From: Boesenbergia rotunda
Taxonomy: Eukaryota; Streptophyta; Magnoliopsida; Zingiberales; Zingiberaceae
NCBI GenBank assembly: GCA_024364735.1
Contig: JAGFNQ010004033.1
Location: 186,001 to 250,000, forward strand
DNA length: 64,000 bases
Direction: 5' to 3'
Shown here piece by piece: positions 1 to 10,513 of the stretch. The position numbers and the translations under genes are program-made. Each line of letters begins with the position of its first letter. Position 1 is the stretch's first letter. The notes beneath the pieces are model-generated. The model made no database searches, was not told the origin of the DNA, and saw nothing but the letters and a program-made list of their open reading frames with translations.

Positions 1-99
1 ATGCAGTCTGACCAGATTGTTATTTTGGTGTTGACATCGATTTATGTTTAGGTGAGTAAGATATGTTCGACTTAAGTCTTGGTTGGGGACTGGGCACGA

Positions 100-540
100 A
101 TTCCGGTGAGTGAAGCCGGGTGAACAAAATCCTAGTGAGTGAAGCTAGGTGAACGAAACCCCGGTGAGTGAAGCTGGGTCCCGGTGAGTGAAGCCGGGTG
201 ACGGAAACCCCGGTGAGTGAAGCCGGGTGACGGAAACCCCGGTGAGTGAAGTGGGTGACGGACACCCCGGTGAGTGAAGCCAGGTCCCGATGAGTGAAGC
301 CAGGTGATGGAAACCCCGATGAGTGAAGCCGGGTCCTAGCGAGTGAAGTTGGGTGAAGGAAATCCCAGTGAGTGAAGCCGAGTCCAAGCGAGTGAAGCTA
401 GGTGACGGAAATCTCGGTGAGTGAAGCCGGGTCCTAGCTAGTGAAGCTAGGTGACAGAAACCCCGGTGAGTGAAGCCGGGTCCTAGTGAGTGAAGCTAGG
501 TTGAACCAAGTCCTAGTGAGTGAAGCTGGGCATGAAGTCT
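100..540 (+). repeat. Tandem hairpin array in B U3 (5' copy)
   Basis: About 17 imperfect units, each with a five-base left arm, the loop TGAGTGAAG (a few variants such as CGAGTGAAG), and a complementary right arm. Arms vary together: CCCGG with CCGGG, CCTAG with CTAGG, and G-T wobble versions such as CCTAG with TTGGG. Spacers of about 2-10 bases (for example GACGGAAAC) separate units. About eight units contain GGTGAGT, a perfect plant 5' splice-site-like heptamer, in the element's sense orientation. Confidence 0.85.
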
Positions 541-579
541 TGGTCCGGGGGGGCTGAGCATGAGTTAGCCAAGTGGTTG

Positions 580-1075
580 GATCGGTCTGGAGTTCGATCA
601 GGAGTTGGCACGAGTTCCCTTGTTAATAGATCGGTCTGGTGACCGATCTAGGGAGTCTGATCATTCTGGTGAACGATCAGGAAGAGAACAGAAACATTCT
701 GTGTGGTTTTTGATCGTTCTGGTGAACGATCAGAGAGAGATCAGTAGGGTCTGGAGAAGACCCTGATCGGTCAAACCGACCGATGAAGGTCCTCCTGGAC
801 CGATCAGGATGAGTCCTGATCGGTCTAGAGGTGACCTGATTGGTCACTTGGGCCAATCAGGGCATAACCTGATCGGTCAGGTGACCGATCAAGTTAGGGA
901 GCTTGTGGGTTGTGGCTTGAAATCCCCGTGAGCTGGTGGATCGGTCTGGTGACCGATCCTCGATCTCTGATCGGTCAAGGTGACCGATCAGATTGTTACT
1001 GGATCGATCAGGAAGTGACTTGATCGGTCAGAAGGGTAACTGATCGGTCAGGGTGACCGATCAATGTCTGATAAC
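580..1075 (+). repeat. Array of GATCGGTC..GACCGATC inverted repeats
   Basis: Repeated 8-bp arms GATCGGTC and GACCGATC with loops of 3-6 bases such as TGGT or AGG. Some units have compensatory change: GATCGTTC with GAACGATC near 660-735. Some have decayed arms. The same array recurs in the 3' LTR (19725-20215), and related pairs lie inside B at 8814-8930. These would fold as strong RNA hairpins, or cruciforms in DNA. Confidence 0.8.
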
Positions 1076-1657
1076 TTTAATTTGAATAGTTGTCAGACGT
1101 CTGATTTCGCTCTGATTCCTTTCTGATACCTGCGGATTTCTTTTTGATTTACTGTGCTAATCCTCTGATGAGTATGCAGGTGATACAGGGATGACACAAA
1201 CCAAGAAGGAGGGTCAATTGGCGACTTTCGCTTCGGTCAGGTTTGATTGTTTTCCATTCACAGGTTTCAACGACTACAGGGGCGGGCTGGCAACTGTCTG
1301 GCGGAGCTAACGACTGACCTGAACCTCGGCTGAAGAGGTTTCAGTGGACTGAGCCCAGTAGAGGTCAGTGGTGATGGAGCTGTGTTCAGAGGTTGCAGAC
1401 GCGCCTGGTGATGAGCTGGTTGTAGACGCGCGATGACCGGGTGATGAGCAGAGGCTTAAGAAGAAGCTTGCGAAGCAGAGGAGAAGAGAACATACAGAAA
1501 ACAAGCGAAGTGTTTTGCTGGGTTGTTTAGCTCTCTGTATAGTCTTCTTGCTTGAGCGTTTTTCTGCTACATCTATGTGAGCTATCCTTCTTGTTGTCTC
1601 GTGCGCTTAACTGTTATTCTACTGAGACGGTTGTGGAGAGGTTACTCCACCGAGAAG

Positions 1658-2743
1658 TACTCCTCTAGTCAATGCAGGTATATAAAAGCACTCCTCTAGT
1701 TCTAAGATAAGCCCAGTGGGCAAAGACATGGAATACATTCCTACAACTATGGCAGCAACTCTTGCTCCATTGCCTACTCGTAGATCCACTTCACCCTTTG
1801 TCAATGATCTAGCTCTTTGAAGGCCTTGCACATTAGTACAAATGTGAGACGCGCATCCGGTATCTAATACCCAAGAAGAAGAGATAGATAGATTGACTTC
1901 TATAACAAAAATACCTGAGGCAGAAGTCTCACTTTTTTTCTTCTTTACTTCCTCCAGGTAATGTTTGCAGTTCCTCTTCCAATGTTTGGTCTCACCATAG
2001 TGGAAGCAGGTCCCTTCCTTAGGCATCTTATCTTTAGCCTTGGATGTAGTAGAGTTGGCCTTGCCTTTGGGCTTGGGTCTTACCCTTGCCTTTAGGCTTC
2101 TATTTGCCTTTGTCCTTTTGTACCATCAGTACATTACTGGTTTTGATTTTCTTGAGATTAGGTTCAGCAGTTCTTAACATGCTGAGCATCTCAGGCAAAG
2201 GCTTGTCAATTTCATTCATGTTATAGTTCATGACAAATTGATTGTACCCTTCTGGCAATGATTGCAAGATAAGGTCCGTAGCCAATTCTTGGCCTAGTGG
2301 AAATCCTAGTCTTTCAAGGTTCTCGACATACCCAATCATCTTGAGTACGTGAGTTCCTTCTTGCATCTTGCATGCAAATAGGGCTTTAGACACCTCAAAC
2401 CACTCGTGCCTAGCTTGCCCTTGATATAATTGCTTTAGATGCTCAACCATATCATGTGCATTCGAGTTCTCATGTTGCTTCTGAAGCTTAGAGTTCATGG
2501 TGGCAAGCATAAGCATGATACATCAAGTGCATCATCCTGATGCTTCTTGTAAGCATCCTTTTCGACACGGGTAGCGGTAGCGGCGGGTGCTTCTGGAAGA
2601 GATTTCTCTAGGACGTACAATTTTCATTCTTGTTTGAGGACTATCCTCAAGTTTCTGTACCAGTCCAGGAAATTAGCTCCGTTGAGCTTGTCCTTCTCAA
2701 GGACGGATCGCAGAGAGAGAGTATTTGACGTGTTAGATGACAT
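1658..2743 (-). pseudogene. gag: Copia gag and partial protease of element G
   Basis: The likely start is the ATG at 2743, giving MSSNTSNTLSLRSVLEK, the usual opening of a copia UBN2-type Gag. Frames are then interrupted: one open piece at 2516-2100 carries the Gag core (HDMVEHLKQLYQ.., LPEGYNQFVMNYNMN) and one at 2026-1658 carries a zinc knuckle region (CFHYGETKHWKRNC, second Cys replaced by Tyr) and the protease start WVLDTGCASHIC. The protease is cut off where B LTR begins. Stops and frameshifts, the altered knuckle and the missing pol make it non-functional. Family assignment is secure; sublineage is not. Confidence 0.85.
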
Positions 2744-4023
2744 GGTGATCTACAATAGTAGAATTATGCAGAAATAAGTATCATATCTAATTCATTTAAT
2801 TAGGCCTTTAATTAAATGATGCTCCCACTGAATTGTAGAGCTTTGGTTGGTGCTAGTCATGGATGTAGGCAAACTCAATTTACCAACACTACTAGCTCCA
2901 AACCAAATAGCAATCATTATTCATGTGGGACAAGATCCATATTATACTTCATCTTGAGTTAGCTTTGGCTAATTGCCCAAGACTTGGTATAATTAGGTAG
3001 GTAACATTTTACCAATTACATCTCATGCAACTCTTTGAAACAAAGGGTCAAGATCCACATTACACATCATCTTGAGTTAGTTTTGGCTAATCGCCCAAGA
3101 CATGGAATAATTGTTCTCTTACCCAATTTTCCCAACTTTTGGGATATGCCTCCAAGTTTCTCAATCTAATTGAGGGGACTTAGTTAAGTCTCACCCAAAG
3201 TTTGATAGTGGAACATCACAATTGTCCTCTCGCACTCTACCAAGATAAAATGCGTCACTTTGCTTTGGCAAACCTAACAACAAATGATCGAGGTAGTTTA
3301 TGAGTACCAAACTTTGGTAGGCATATTGAGTTGACTTAATTGAGATAACTATTTATCTAATCATGCATCACATATACACATTGCATATATCAATATATAA
3401 GCGATAAAGCGTGACATGGTTATGGCCCATATACTACGATCTTCCCAAGCCAATGAGAAGATCGATGGTCAACCTAGGGATAACATCTTCTCCAAGTGCA
3501 TCCTTCGGTCATCATGTGCGGTCAGCATCCTTTTTGTAACTTCATTCTTCAATGGACACTCCACTACTCCTTTTGTACATTACAATGTAGGAAAACTCGA
3601 GTTACATTTGAGTCTAAATCTATTTTTATAACTTGGAAAAATAGAGACAAGGCACGACACGCAGGCCGTATTATGAATTACAACATGCACACACACACAT
3701 ATTCATCCAATCATATTGGGGTTAAGGCCATAACTATGCACCATGTCATCAATCACATACAATAGATTTAGGACATCAATTTTTATTATGATTGTAAAAA
3801 TGCTCATGAGCCGAAACCATAGGTTATAAAATTTGTCGAGTACATTCGCATCATAGCACACTTTCATATTTCATATGATGATGCTATAGACTTTTAGTTT
3901 GATCAACACAAACTTTTGTATCTCGACAAATGCTTATACATTATACAATCTATAATAAAATTATATCCTACTTCTATATCACATATAAAAGTTTTCTAAA
4001 CATTGTACGATCTTTCGCAAGTG
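2744..4023 (-). other. Untranslated leader of element G
   Basis: AT-rich non-coding stretch between gag ATG and PBS. It contains an internal partial duplication: the CAAGATCCATATTA..CATCTTGAGTTAGCTTTGGC block near 2930 recurs with changes near 3050. I see no ORF with family similarity; open frames at 3416-3765 look spurious. Confidence 0.5.
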
Positions 4024-4035
4024 ACTCTAATACCA
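4024..4035 (-). other. PBS of element G
   Basis: Minus-strand TGGTATTAGAGT lies one base from the LTR end at 4037. It matches the initiator-Met type plant PBS TGGTATCAGAGC with two changes. It fixes the element's orientation and LTR boundary. Confidence 0.75.
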
Positions 4036-4126
4036 TTGAAGGGATCTATAGGTAAAAATATTTAAAATCGCAGTGGAAATAAGATCCCTCGAGCGATCCA
4101 TACGAAAGAAAAACTCATACAAAGTG

Positions 4127-4349
4127 ATCTACAATTCCTATCTTATAGGAATACCTTTGTCACGTGCCCTTCGCTTATCCCGCTAGTCCTTTAGTTCGCC
4201 GGATCTCTTACACGTTCAAGTGTCCATGCCTCTATGCGTATCCACACGAACACGATCTACACCTCGGAGAGGAACCACCTTAGTTGTGCTAGCAACTTGG
4301 GATGGTTCACAAAGCACAACAACCTCCACTAGAGAGTTATAGACAAGGA
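4127..4349. repeat. 223-bp direct repeat, left copy
   Basis: Runs from ATCTACAATTCC to AGACAAGGA and is nearly identical to 6609-6831; I noticed one difference (CCATGCC here, CCGTGCC there). It is part of G's LTR. The two copies bracket segment H. Confidence 0.85.
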
Positions 4350-6608
4350 TACGGGTTCGTGAAATTTTAAATTTTTACTTGCAGCGGAAGAATTAGCATA
4401 AAATAATTTCTCAAATTATTTTAACCACGTATCTAGCATGCAACCTTATAATGTGTGGACATGATCATAAATTAAAACATTGCGGAAAAGTAAACTAATT
4501 TACTTTGTACCTCGCGTAACTCGAAGAAAAGGGACGAGATCCAACCGTAGCGTCCCTTGGAAGCTTCGCCTCTATTCATGTCCACGCCGAGTTCTCTTCG
4601 GGATGACTTCGCAAAGTCACGAGTTTTGTGCCGACGAGAACTACTAGATTCTCTAAAGGCACAACTAGAAGAACAAGAGAAAAGAATGAAAACTAACCAC
4701 CAAGAATCAGAATCTAAATTCCGGGAAGGAAGGAGATGTGATCCGCTTCTTCATCTTCTTGGTTGGCTTCTCCTTCTTCTTGATGGCTCACGGCAACCAA
4801 AGGTTGGAGGTGCGCCGGCCCTAGCTCTCAAGGAGGGCGCCGGCCCTAGGATGCCCTAAGGGGCGCCGGCCCTAGGTGGGAAGGAGAAAGGAGGAAGAGA
4901 ATAAAAGAGAGAGAGGGAGAGAATTAATCTCTTGATTGCTCTATCGATTAGGAATTCAAGGCTTGCCTTTGGTTCCTTTATATAGTGGTCTCTCCCTTGC
5001 CAAGTCTCTCTTTTAACGGAATTAGTTATCATAAGAATTTTATCTTATAAAATTTCTTATGACTTATTCCGTTATGCCTAGTCTTATTATAACTAACTTT
5101 ATAATAAAACAAATTCTTCTCTCCTTTAATTATGGAATAAATTTTATAAGAAATTTATAAACTTTCTTATTATGAAAAAATCAATTCATAATTGATTTTA
5201 TAAAATTAAAATAAATCATTCCACGGATCATTTTAATTTCCATAAAAAGAATAAATTTCTATAAATTTATTTATATAAATTTCTTTATACAAATTTATTT
5301 ATCCATAATTTATAAAACAAATCGCGCTAGATTTATTTTATTAATTAAACCAAATAAATTGGTTTCTTCCCCTTGTTATGGCCGGCCAAACCAAAGGGGG
5401 TTATCACCCTCTTTGGCCGGCCAAACTGAGCCGAACCGATCGTGAATTAAACTCATTTAATTCGCCCAATAAGCCTTCAAAAGACTTAGCCATTTTAAGT
5501 TTCCGTTGCGCCTCTGATTAACTCAGATTCGACTTATTTCTCTTGATTGGAAAATCCAATTTTCAACTCATTTTAAATCCCTTGGATTACTCGTAGTGCG
5601 TGTGACTAAATAGGCTTTCGATTTATGTTGGCCGTCTATAATTAACCAATTATAGAACGGTCATGAGTGGCACCTAGTAGTACATCATGACTCCCAATTA
5701 ATCGAAAGATCAACGGTTTGACCTCAGAAGTAATTCCGAAACCCTTCAGCAGCTCTAATGAATCGTGCCCCATTCCCTTCACCATCTTATACCCACTTGG
5801 TTCAAGACACGGTCTATTTATGTCAGTCCCCACTAGGCTGACTACGTCACACCTAGCCCAAGTAGTGTCTTTCTCGTCCTTTGGATTTCTAATTACTCTC
5901 ATGTATTTAAGAGACTCGCACTCTAAACATGATATGCTCTGGACAGAGGCTTTGAGTAACAATCCGACGATAGGCCTGGGTATACATCTCCTCGCAAGGA
6001 GTGGTGAATCCTTTGTAGGCTGCTCAAACATCTTCGAGCACTTCGGCTTATACCCAATCATCCTGGGTCCACACCTCCTAGGAGATGCTTGCTTAAGATG
6101 TTAAAGTATAAGTCTCCATGACCAAGATGACTTGAACACCGCAAGTCAAAGGAACATCGCACTTAAGCTGCAGTAAGAACTTCATTGACATATCTATATA
6201 GATTACCATATGAAGTTTTACAGCTAGTCACTCCAATGAACTAGTTTCCTTAACTAGCATCCATGTTTATCTCCGGACATCCTAATGTCACCAGCCAGTG
6301 AGAATCAGCTGATTAGAGAATAACCCATGCTAGTCTCAACAGAATTGATAATGTCCGTTTTTATCAATTCATCGACTAGGGATATTTTCAATACTTCACA
6401 ATTGCACATTTAGAGATAATCACTAGTTGTGATCCCATCACAAATTCTCTTATGCTGTGAATTGTATTGCGGACATTCAGTAGATGAGTTTAAGATCCCA
6501 ATCAAATACACAAACATGTATACTCAAATAGTGAATTATCATTTATTAAAATGAATATTTACAATCATAAGGCGATTGCCTTAGGACACTTCTCTCATAT
6601 CACTAACA
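4350..6608 (-). mobile_element. Segment H: LTR-like copia sequence between direct repeats
   Basis: The right end CACTAACA reads TGTTAGTGATATGAG on the minus strand, a typical copia LTR start. The left end (TACGGGTTCG) lacks the expected TG, so a few bases appear lost. A minus-strand TATA-like stretch lies at 4976-4985 and a GGCCGGCC hairpin at 5380-5422. No 5-bp TSD; instead H is flanked by 223-bp direct repeats. It holds no family-recognisable protein; open frames at 4557-4859 and 5642-6104 look incidental. Best read as a solo LTR or LTR fragment joined by recombination. Confidence 0.6.
5380..5422. repeat. GGCCGGCC inverted repeat
   Basis: Two GGCCGGCC octamers face each other with arms extending through CCAAAG and CTTTGG around a short GGGGG/CCC and TTAT loop. 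This is a strong hairpin inside the H LTR upstream (element sense) of its TATA-like box. Confidence 0.65.
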
Positions 6609-6831
6609 ATCTACAATTCCTATCTTATAGGAATACCTTTGTCACGTGCCCTTCGCTTATCCCGCTAGTCCTTTAGTTCGCCGGATCTCTTACACGTTCA
6701 AGTGTCCGTGCCTCTATGCGTATCCACACGAACACGATCTACACCTCGGAGAGGAACCACCTTAGTTGTGCTAGCAACTTGGGATGGTTCACAAAGCACA
6801 ACAACCTCCACTAGAGAGTTATAGACAAGGA
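6609..6831. repeat. 223-bp direct repeat, right copy
   Basis: Second copy of 4127-4349. Directly after it the G LTR continues (GGAAGAAAGAAG..), whereas the left copy runs into segment H. Confidence 0.85.
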
Positions 6832-8813
6832 GGAAGAAAGAAGAGGAAGAGAGATGCACCCTTTAGCCTTTGACAAGGGGGGGGGGTATTTATACTCATC
6901 TAATGAATACCAAGGGTCTATGTCCCTTGAGCTCCTCTCATCTTAATGCTAATAAAACTGAATGAATACCAAGCCTCTTGGTATCCCTTGAGACTCTTAG
7001 TATTCTATTCATCTAATGAATAGAATGTCTCTTAGCCTTCCTCTTAAATAATATTTTATTAAACCCTTTAATGAATATTATCCATAATTAAGTGGTTGAG
7101 TCTAATCTAGATGAGTCTAACTCAAATTAGACTCAATCCCATAATCTAAATGGATTCACTTGAGTCTAACTCAATTAATCCAATTCGAATCAAATCTTAG
7201 TCAAACCAAGATCAATTAATCTCCGAAGCATCGTGTCCTTAGTGTGTGACCCAATAGGTTCTCGTAACGTTGGCAATGTGTCTAAACCACTTTAGACACA
7301 AAGCAATGAGCGGCATCTAGCAATGCATCATTGCTACCCAAGTAACAAGAAAAGTCGAGATCCGACTTAACCTCCGTGACTACGAGAATGTATGACCTTG
7401 TCCTTCTATCATTGATATCTAGATTGACCAATGAGGCATAGACTGTGTCATCCTCAGTCAATCTTGTGTTTCTTGATCCCCGAGTAGACTCACTCAAATA
7501 AATGAGCTCAATATCTCATATTGACTCATTTGAGCATGGTCATGCGTTTTAGTAGTCCTACTCGATCAAGGGGCCCACAGATATCACTCCCGTCATATGG
7601 GAGGGATAGATCCCTTCTACATCACTCACACCCCTCCGCATAATTCATTACATACCCAGTGATCGCCTTTATAGTCACCCTGTTATGGGTGACGTTTGAC
7701 GATACCAAAGTACATAACTCCTTATGTAGGGAACCGTAGTGACTTCAGGTCTAAGGACTAATCATACCAATAGTCACATGAGAAAGTTTATGACACTCAT
7801 ATGATAATCTATGAAACTTTCTCATGGCGGGTCATTCAGTACACATTCTCCAATGTATACCCATGTGTCAACTTGATATCACATATCCATGACTTGTGAG
7901 CTCAAGTCATCAGTTGACCTACATGCTAGTCTCCATGCATTAATATTGTCCTTGAATATTAATGCTTGACTAGGAATGGTTTAGAGTAGTGTTCTCTACA
8001 TCATCTGACTATCGATTCAACCAATCGATATAATGTAGATAAGAACCTACTACCCAAGGACATTATTATACTTAGTTATTTGACACAAATACAAAGTAAG
8101 TATAATAACCAAACATGCCTTTATTGAGAATAGAATATGATACAAAATGTCCCTAGTCAATCTTCACATAATTGACTCTAGGGCTCCTACTAACAAATGG
8201 GTGCTTCAAACACATGACTAGAGATAAGTTAATGTTCACTACAACATGAAGTCTAAGTTAGTTTTCTTTTAACTGCCTGCATCTAGAGAATTTAGATAAT
8301 TTCATGAAAATTCTCATGTTTTTGTAATCTACATTTTGAATTTCCTGAACTCTCTAAATAAAACAAATACATGTCGGATAAATTTTCTGATGATGAGAGC
8401 ATTGCCTTTGAATTTTCTGATTAGTGGAGTCAAATACAACTTTATGAATTATCTTGATACCAAAATTTGCTTTGCGATTTTGATACAAACCTGATAGAAA
8501 AATTTGGGGATCATGGACTCGGAACATACTTGGAACGTACTCATACAAACCTAATACAAATTTCATACAAAACTGTTGTGAACATTTTAAATCCATAAGG
8601 ACTCTTGATCCTTGATGAGGAATAAATTCTAGATATACATGAAAATTTTTTCCCATTTACTCTATTCTCAATACAGATACTTGAGAATTGGAACATTATG
8701 GCTTAGACAAAGCCGTTTTAGGATTCAAATCATGTTTCAGAAATTTTTCTAAAATATCAAATTGTTAATGCAGTTTGATATCAGAGTTTCAGAACTCTTC
8801 TGAAATTTGATCG

Positions 8814-8930
8814 GTCCACAGACCGATTAGGCCTCATCCTGAACAGTCAAGGTGACCGATTAGAGCTCTCCCTGATCGGTCCACAGACCGATCAGGGCTC
8901 TCTCTGATCGATTCATAGACTGATGAGCTC
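8814..8930 (+). repeat. GATCGGTCCACAGACCGAT inverted repeats in B interior
   Basis: Three units like GATCGGTC CACA GACCGAT, partly decayed. They match the arms seen in B's LTR arrays, showing that this hairpin motif also spread outside the LTR. Confidence 0.7.
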
Positions 8931-9055
8931 TGACTTTTGACTATTAATTGACATTATTTTTTTTATTCCTCACTTGTCCTATGAAGCACATACGTGTTTT
9001 ACCATGATATAATTCTGTATATGTTTTCATATGCAATTCAACACTTACCTTTCAT

Positions 9056-9292
9056 TATTTTGGGTTTGGGGAGAGACTCTCGTTTAAGGGGGAGTTGTTT
9101 AAACTTAATAACCAGACCCTTTTTGGTGTTTGACAAAGGGGGAGAGAATGGTTGATTAAGTTTATGTCTTATTATAAATTTAATTATTATAGGGGGAGGA
9201 CATTGATTCCCTTGCAATAGTGAAATTGATTTCATTTGACTTCTGATACCTAAACTTAGAATCGAGTTGTCAAACAACAAAAAGGGGGAGAT
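9056..9292 (+). other. Multiple polypurine tracts and PPT of element B
   Basis: GGGGGAG-type tracts occur at about 9088, 9129 and 9191 before the final AAAAAGGGGGAGAT (9279-9292) that abuts the LTR. Repeated PPT-like tracts before the 3' LTR are, as I recall, a known Sirevirus trait. Confidence 0.7.
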
Positions 9293-9478
9293 TGCTGATG
9301 CAGTCTGACCTGATTGTTGTTTTGGTGTTGACACGATTTAAGTTTAGGTGAATTCCGGTGAGTGAAGCCGGGTGAAGAAAATCCTAGTGAGTGAAGCTAG
9401 GTGAACGAAACCCCGAGTGAAGTCGGGTCCCAGTGAGTGAAGCCAGGTGACCGAAACCCCGGTGAGTGAAGCCGGGTC

Positions 9479-9483
9479 CCGGT
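9479..9483. repeat. Target site duplication of element A (left)
   Basis: CCGGT, identical to 19407-19411. Removing A restores an uninterrupted hairpin-array unit of B's LTR, which confirms both boundaries. Confidence 0.95.
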
Positions 9484-9600
9484 TGTTGATGCAAGTTGCA
9501 TCAATGATGTTCTCCTTTAAAGTGTTTTAATGTTTGACAATACACTTAAGACAGTGATACATTGAACAGACAAAGGGGAGTTAGGAGAAGTAACCTAAGC

Positions 9601-9935
9601 GGAAGAAAAGTCCTAGTTAAGCTGGGCACTAAGACCTGGTGAGTGAAGCTGGGCACTAAGACCTGGTGAGTGAAGCTGGACACTAAGACCTGGTGAGTGA
9701 AGCTGGGCACTAAGTCCTGGCATAGGGCTGGGCACCGAAGACCTGCTCGGAAGGTGGGCACTAAGTCCTGGTCGAGGACTGGGCAAGAAGACTTGGCCAA
9801 GGGTTGGGCACCGAAGACCTGGTTCGGGGAATTGGGCACGAAGACCTGGCCGAGGGTTGGGCACCTAAGTCCTGGACCTAGGGTTTGGGCACGGAGTCTT
9901 GGTTCGAGGGACTGAGAAACTTAGCTAAGCGATGA
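9601..9935 (+). repeat. Tandem hairpin array in A U3
   Basis: Units have the form CCTGG TGAGTGAAG CTGGG, pairing with G-T wobbles, followed by CACTAAGA; four such units are followed by about ten diverged CCTGG..GGGCAC units. The GGTGAGT heptamer is in element sense. The 3' LTR copy (15538-15820) has fewer TGAGTGAAG units. Confidence 0.8.
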
Positions 9936-10005
9936 CTAAGGACAGGAGTAGAGACGGGTCAAGGTTTGGGCGTCTCAAGGTCCGGAGGTATCGGAAGCTA
10001 AGCAA

Positions 10006-10105
10006 AAGTCCACCCGAAAGACTGGGTGGCAACTGTCTCCTGAAAGGAGTAGGTGAAAGGCGCGTTCTCGGGGGTGGGAACTTGCGCCGGTTCGACCTAG
10101 GGTTT
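10006..10105 (+). other. Conserved three-hairpin LTR module (A)
   Basis: Arms CCACCC/GGGTGG around GAAAGACT (10010-10029), CTCC/GGAG (10037-10049), GTTC/GAAC (10064-10081), then CGGTTCGACCTAGG. The same order with compensated arms (CCAACCGG/CCGGTTGG, CTCCC/GGAG, GTTCCC/GGGAAC) occurs in K (62980-63100) and, on the minus strand, in E's LTRs (about 22900-23010 and 36985-37095). Confidence 0.7.
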
Positions 10106-10209
10106 CATGGAAATCCGAAGTCCGAACCAAGTCCTTAAGGCTAATATTATATGTATATATGCTTTGTGTTTGTGTATCTTGCAGGTATCAAGATTGGAAG
10201 ACAAAGCAG

Positions 10210-10510
10210 GCTGCTGGAGCCCTTGAAGCAGGGTGCCCCCATCAGTGGGGGCGCCCAAGCTAAAGAAGGAAAATGTAGGTTTTGTGTGGTAGGCAGAATA
10301 GGTGTCAAGCGGGGCGCCCGGAGCGTCCGAGGCACCCGGGTTCAAAGCTGTTTTGCTGTTTCGAGGTCGAAACATAGGATAGGCCTTTACAAGGGCGCCC
10401 GGAAGGTCCAGGGTGCCCTGGTCAAAGGCTTTATCAGCTGCGGCAAGGTTGGCGCAGGGATAAGGTTTGACCGGGTTTATCGGGGCGCCCCCAGCGTCCA
10501 GGGCGCCCGT
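10210..10510 (+). repeat. GGCGCC-rich palindrome block
   Basis: Several GGGCGCCC-type palindromes, including facing arms GTGCCCCCAT and TGGGGGCGCC at about 10230-10255. The block lies immediately upstream of the LTR TATA box. Similar blocks precede the TATA in K, and a related block lies inside E (34130-34275). Confidence 0.65.
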
Positions 10511-10513
10511 ATG

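Larger units (their letters stand above)
1..1657 (+). mobile_element. Element B 5' LTR, truncated copy (Sirevirus-like copia)
   Basis: This stretch aligns by eye, block for block, with the 3' LTR copy at 9293-9483 plus 19412-20813: start ATGCAGTCTGACC, hairpin array, GATCGGTC array, CTAATCC..TGCAG block and GC-rich block. The window opens about five bases inside the LTR. The two copies agree up to CCACCGAGAAG at 1657; then the sequence switches to copia G coding DNA while the 3' copy continues for about 280 bp more. The end is therefore a deletion breakpoint, not a natural LTR end. The TATA-like TATATAG of the 3' copy (about 20690) is TGTATAG here. Confidence 0.85.
1658..8195 (-). mobile_element. 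Element G: truncated Ty1/copia element in B
   Basis: Minus-strand copia remnant. Read on the minus strand: LTR (8195 to 4037, ends TGTTAG..CTTCA), PBS, leader, gag and the start of protease. Everything after protease and the other LTR are gone; the sequence jumps at 1657/1658 into B's LTR. G was probably inserted in B's internal region, and a later deletion removed G's pol and 3' LTR together with B's 5' internal sequence. Its LTR is interrupted by segment H. The LTR resembles that of element I (compare 7680-8195 with 53087-53599). Confidence 0.75.
4037..8195 (-). mobile_element. Element G 5' LTR (interrupted)
   Basis: Plus-strand ends are TGAAGGGATC at 4037 and CTCCTACTAACA at 8195, which on the element strand is TGTTAG..CTTCA. 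The native LTR is 4037-4349 plus about 6832-8195. Between them lies segment H and one copy of a 223-bp duplication. No coding capacity. Confidence 0.7.
8196..9292 (+). mobile_element. Element B internal 3' remnant
   Basis: Non-coding sequence between the right end of G and B's 3' LTR. It holds GATCGGTC-type inverted repeats (8814-8930) and a series of purine tracts ending in the PPT at 9292. No gag or pol is visible, so B as present is internally deleted. Confidence 0.7.

Noticed and set aside
100..540. CRISPR-like spaced repeats
   Set aside because: Units are imperfect, spacers are short and nearly identical, and the array lies within a plant LTR duplicated at 19407-19680.
5642..6104. Overlapping 128- and 139-residue open frames on opposite strands
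   Set aside because: Both are inside the LTR-like segment H, have no recognisable motif, and are mutual shadows.
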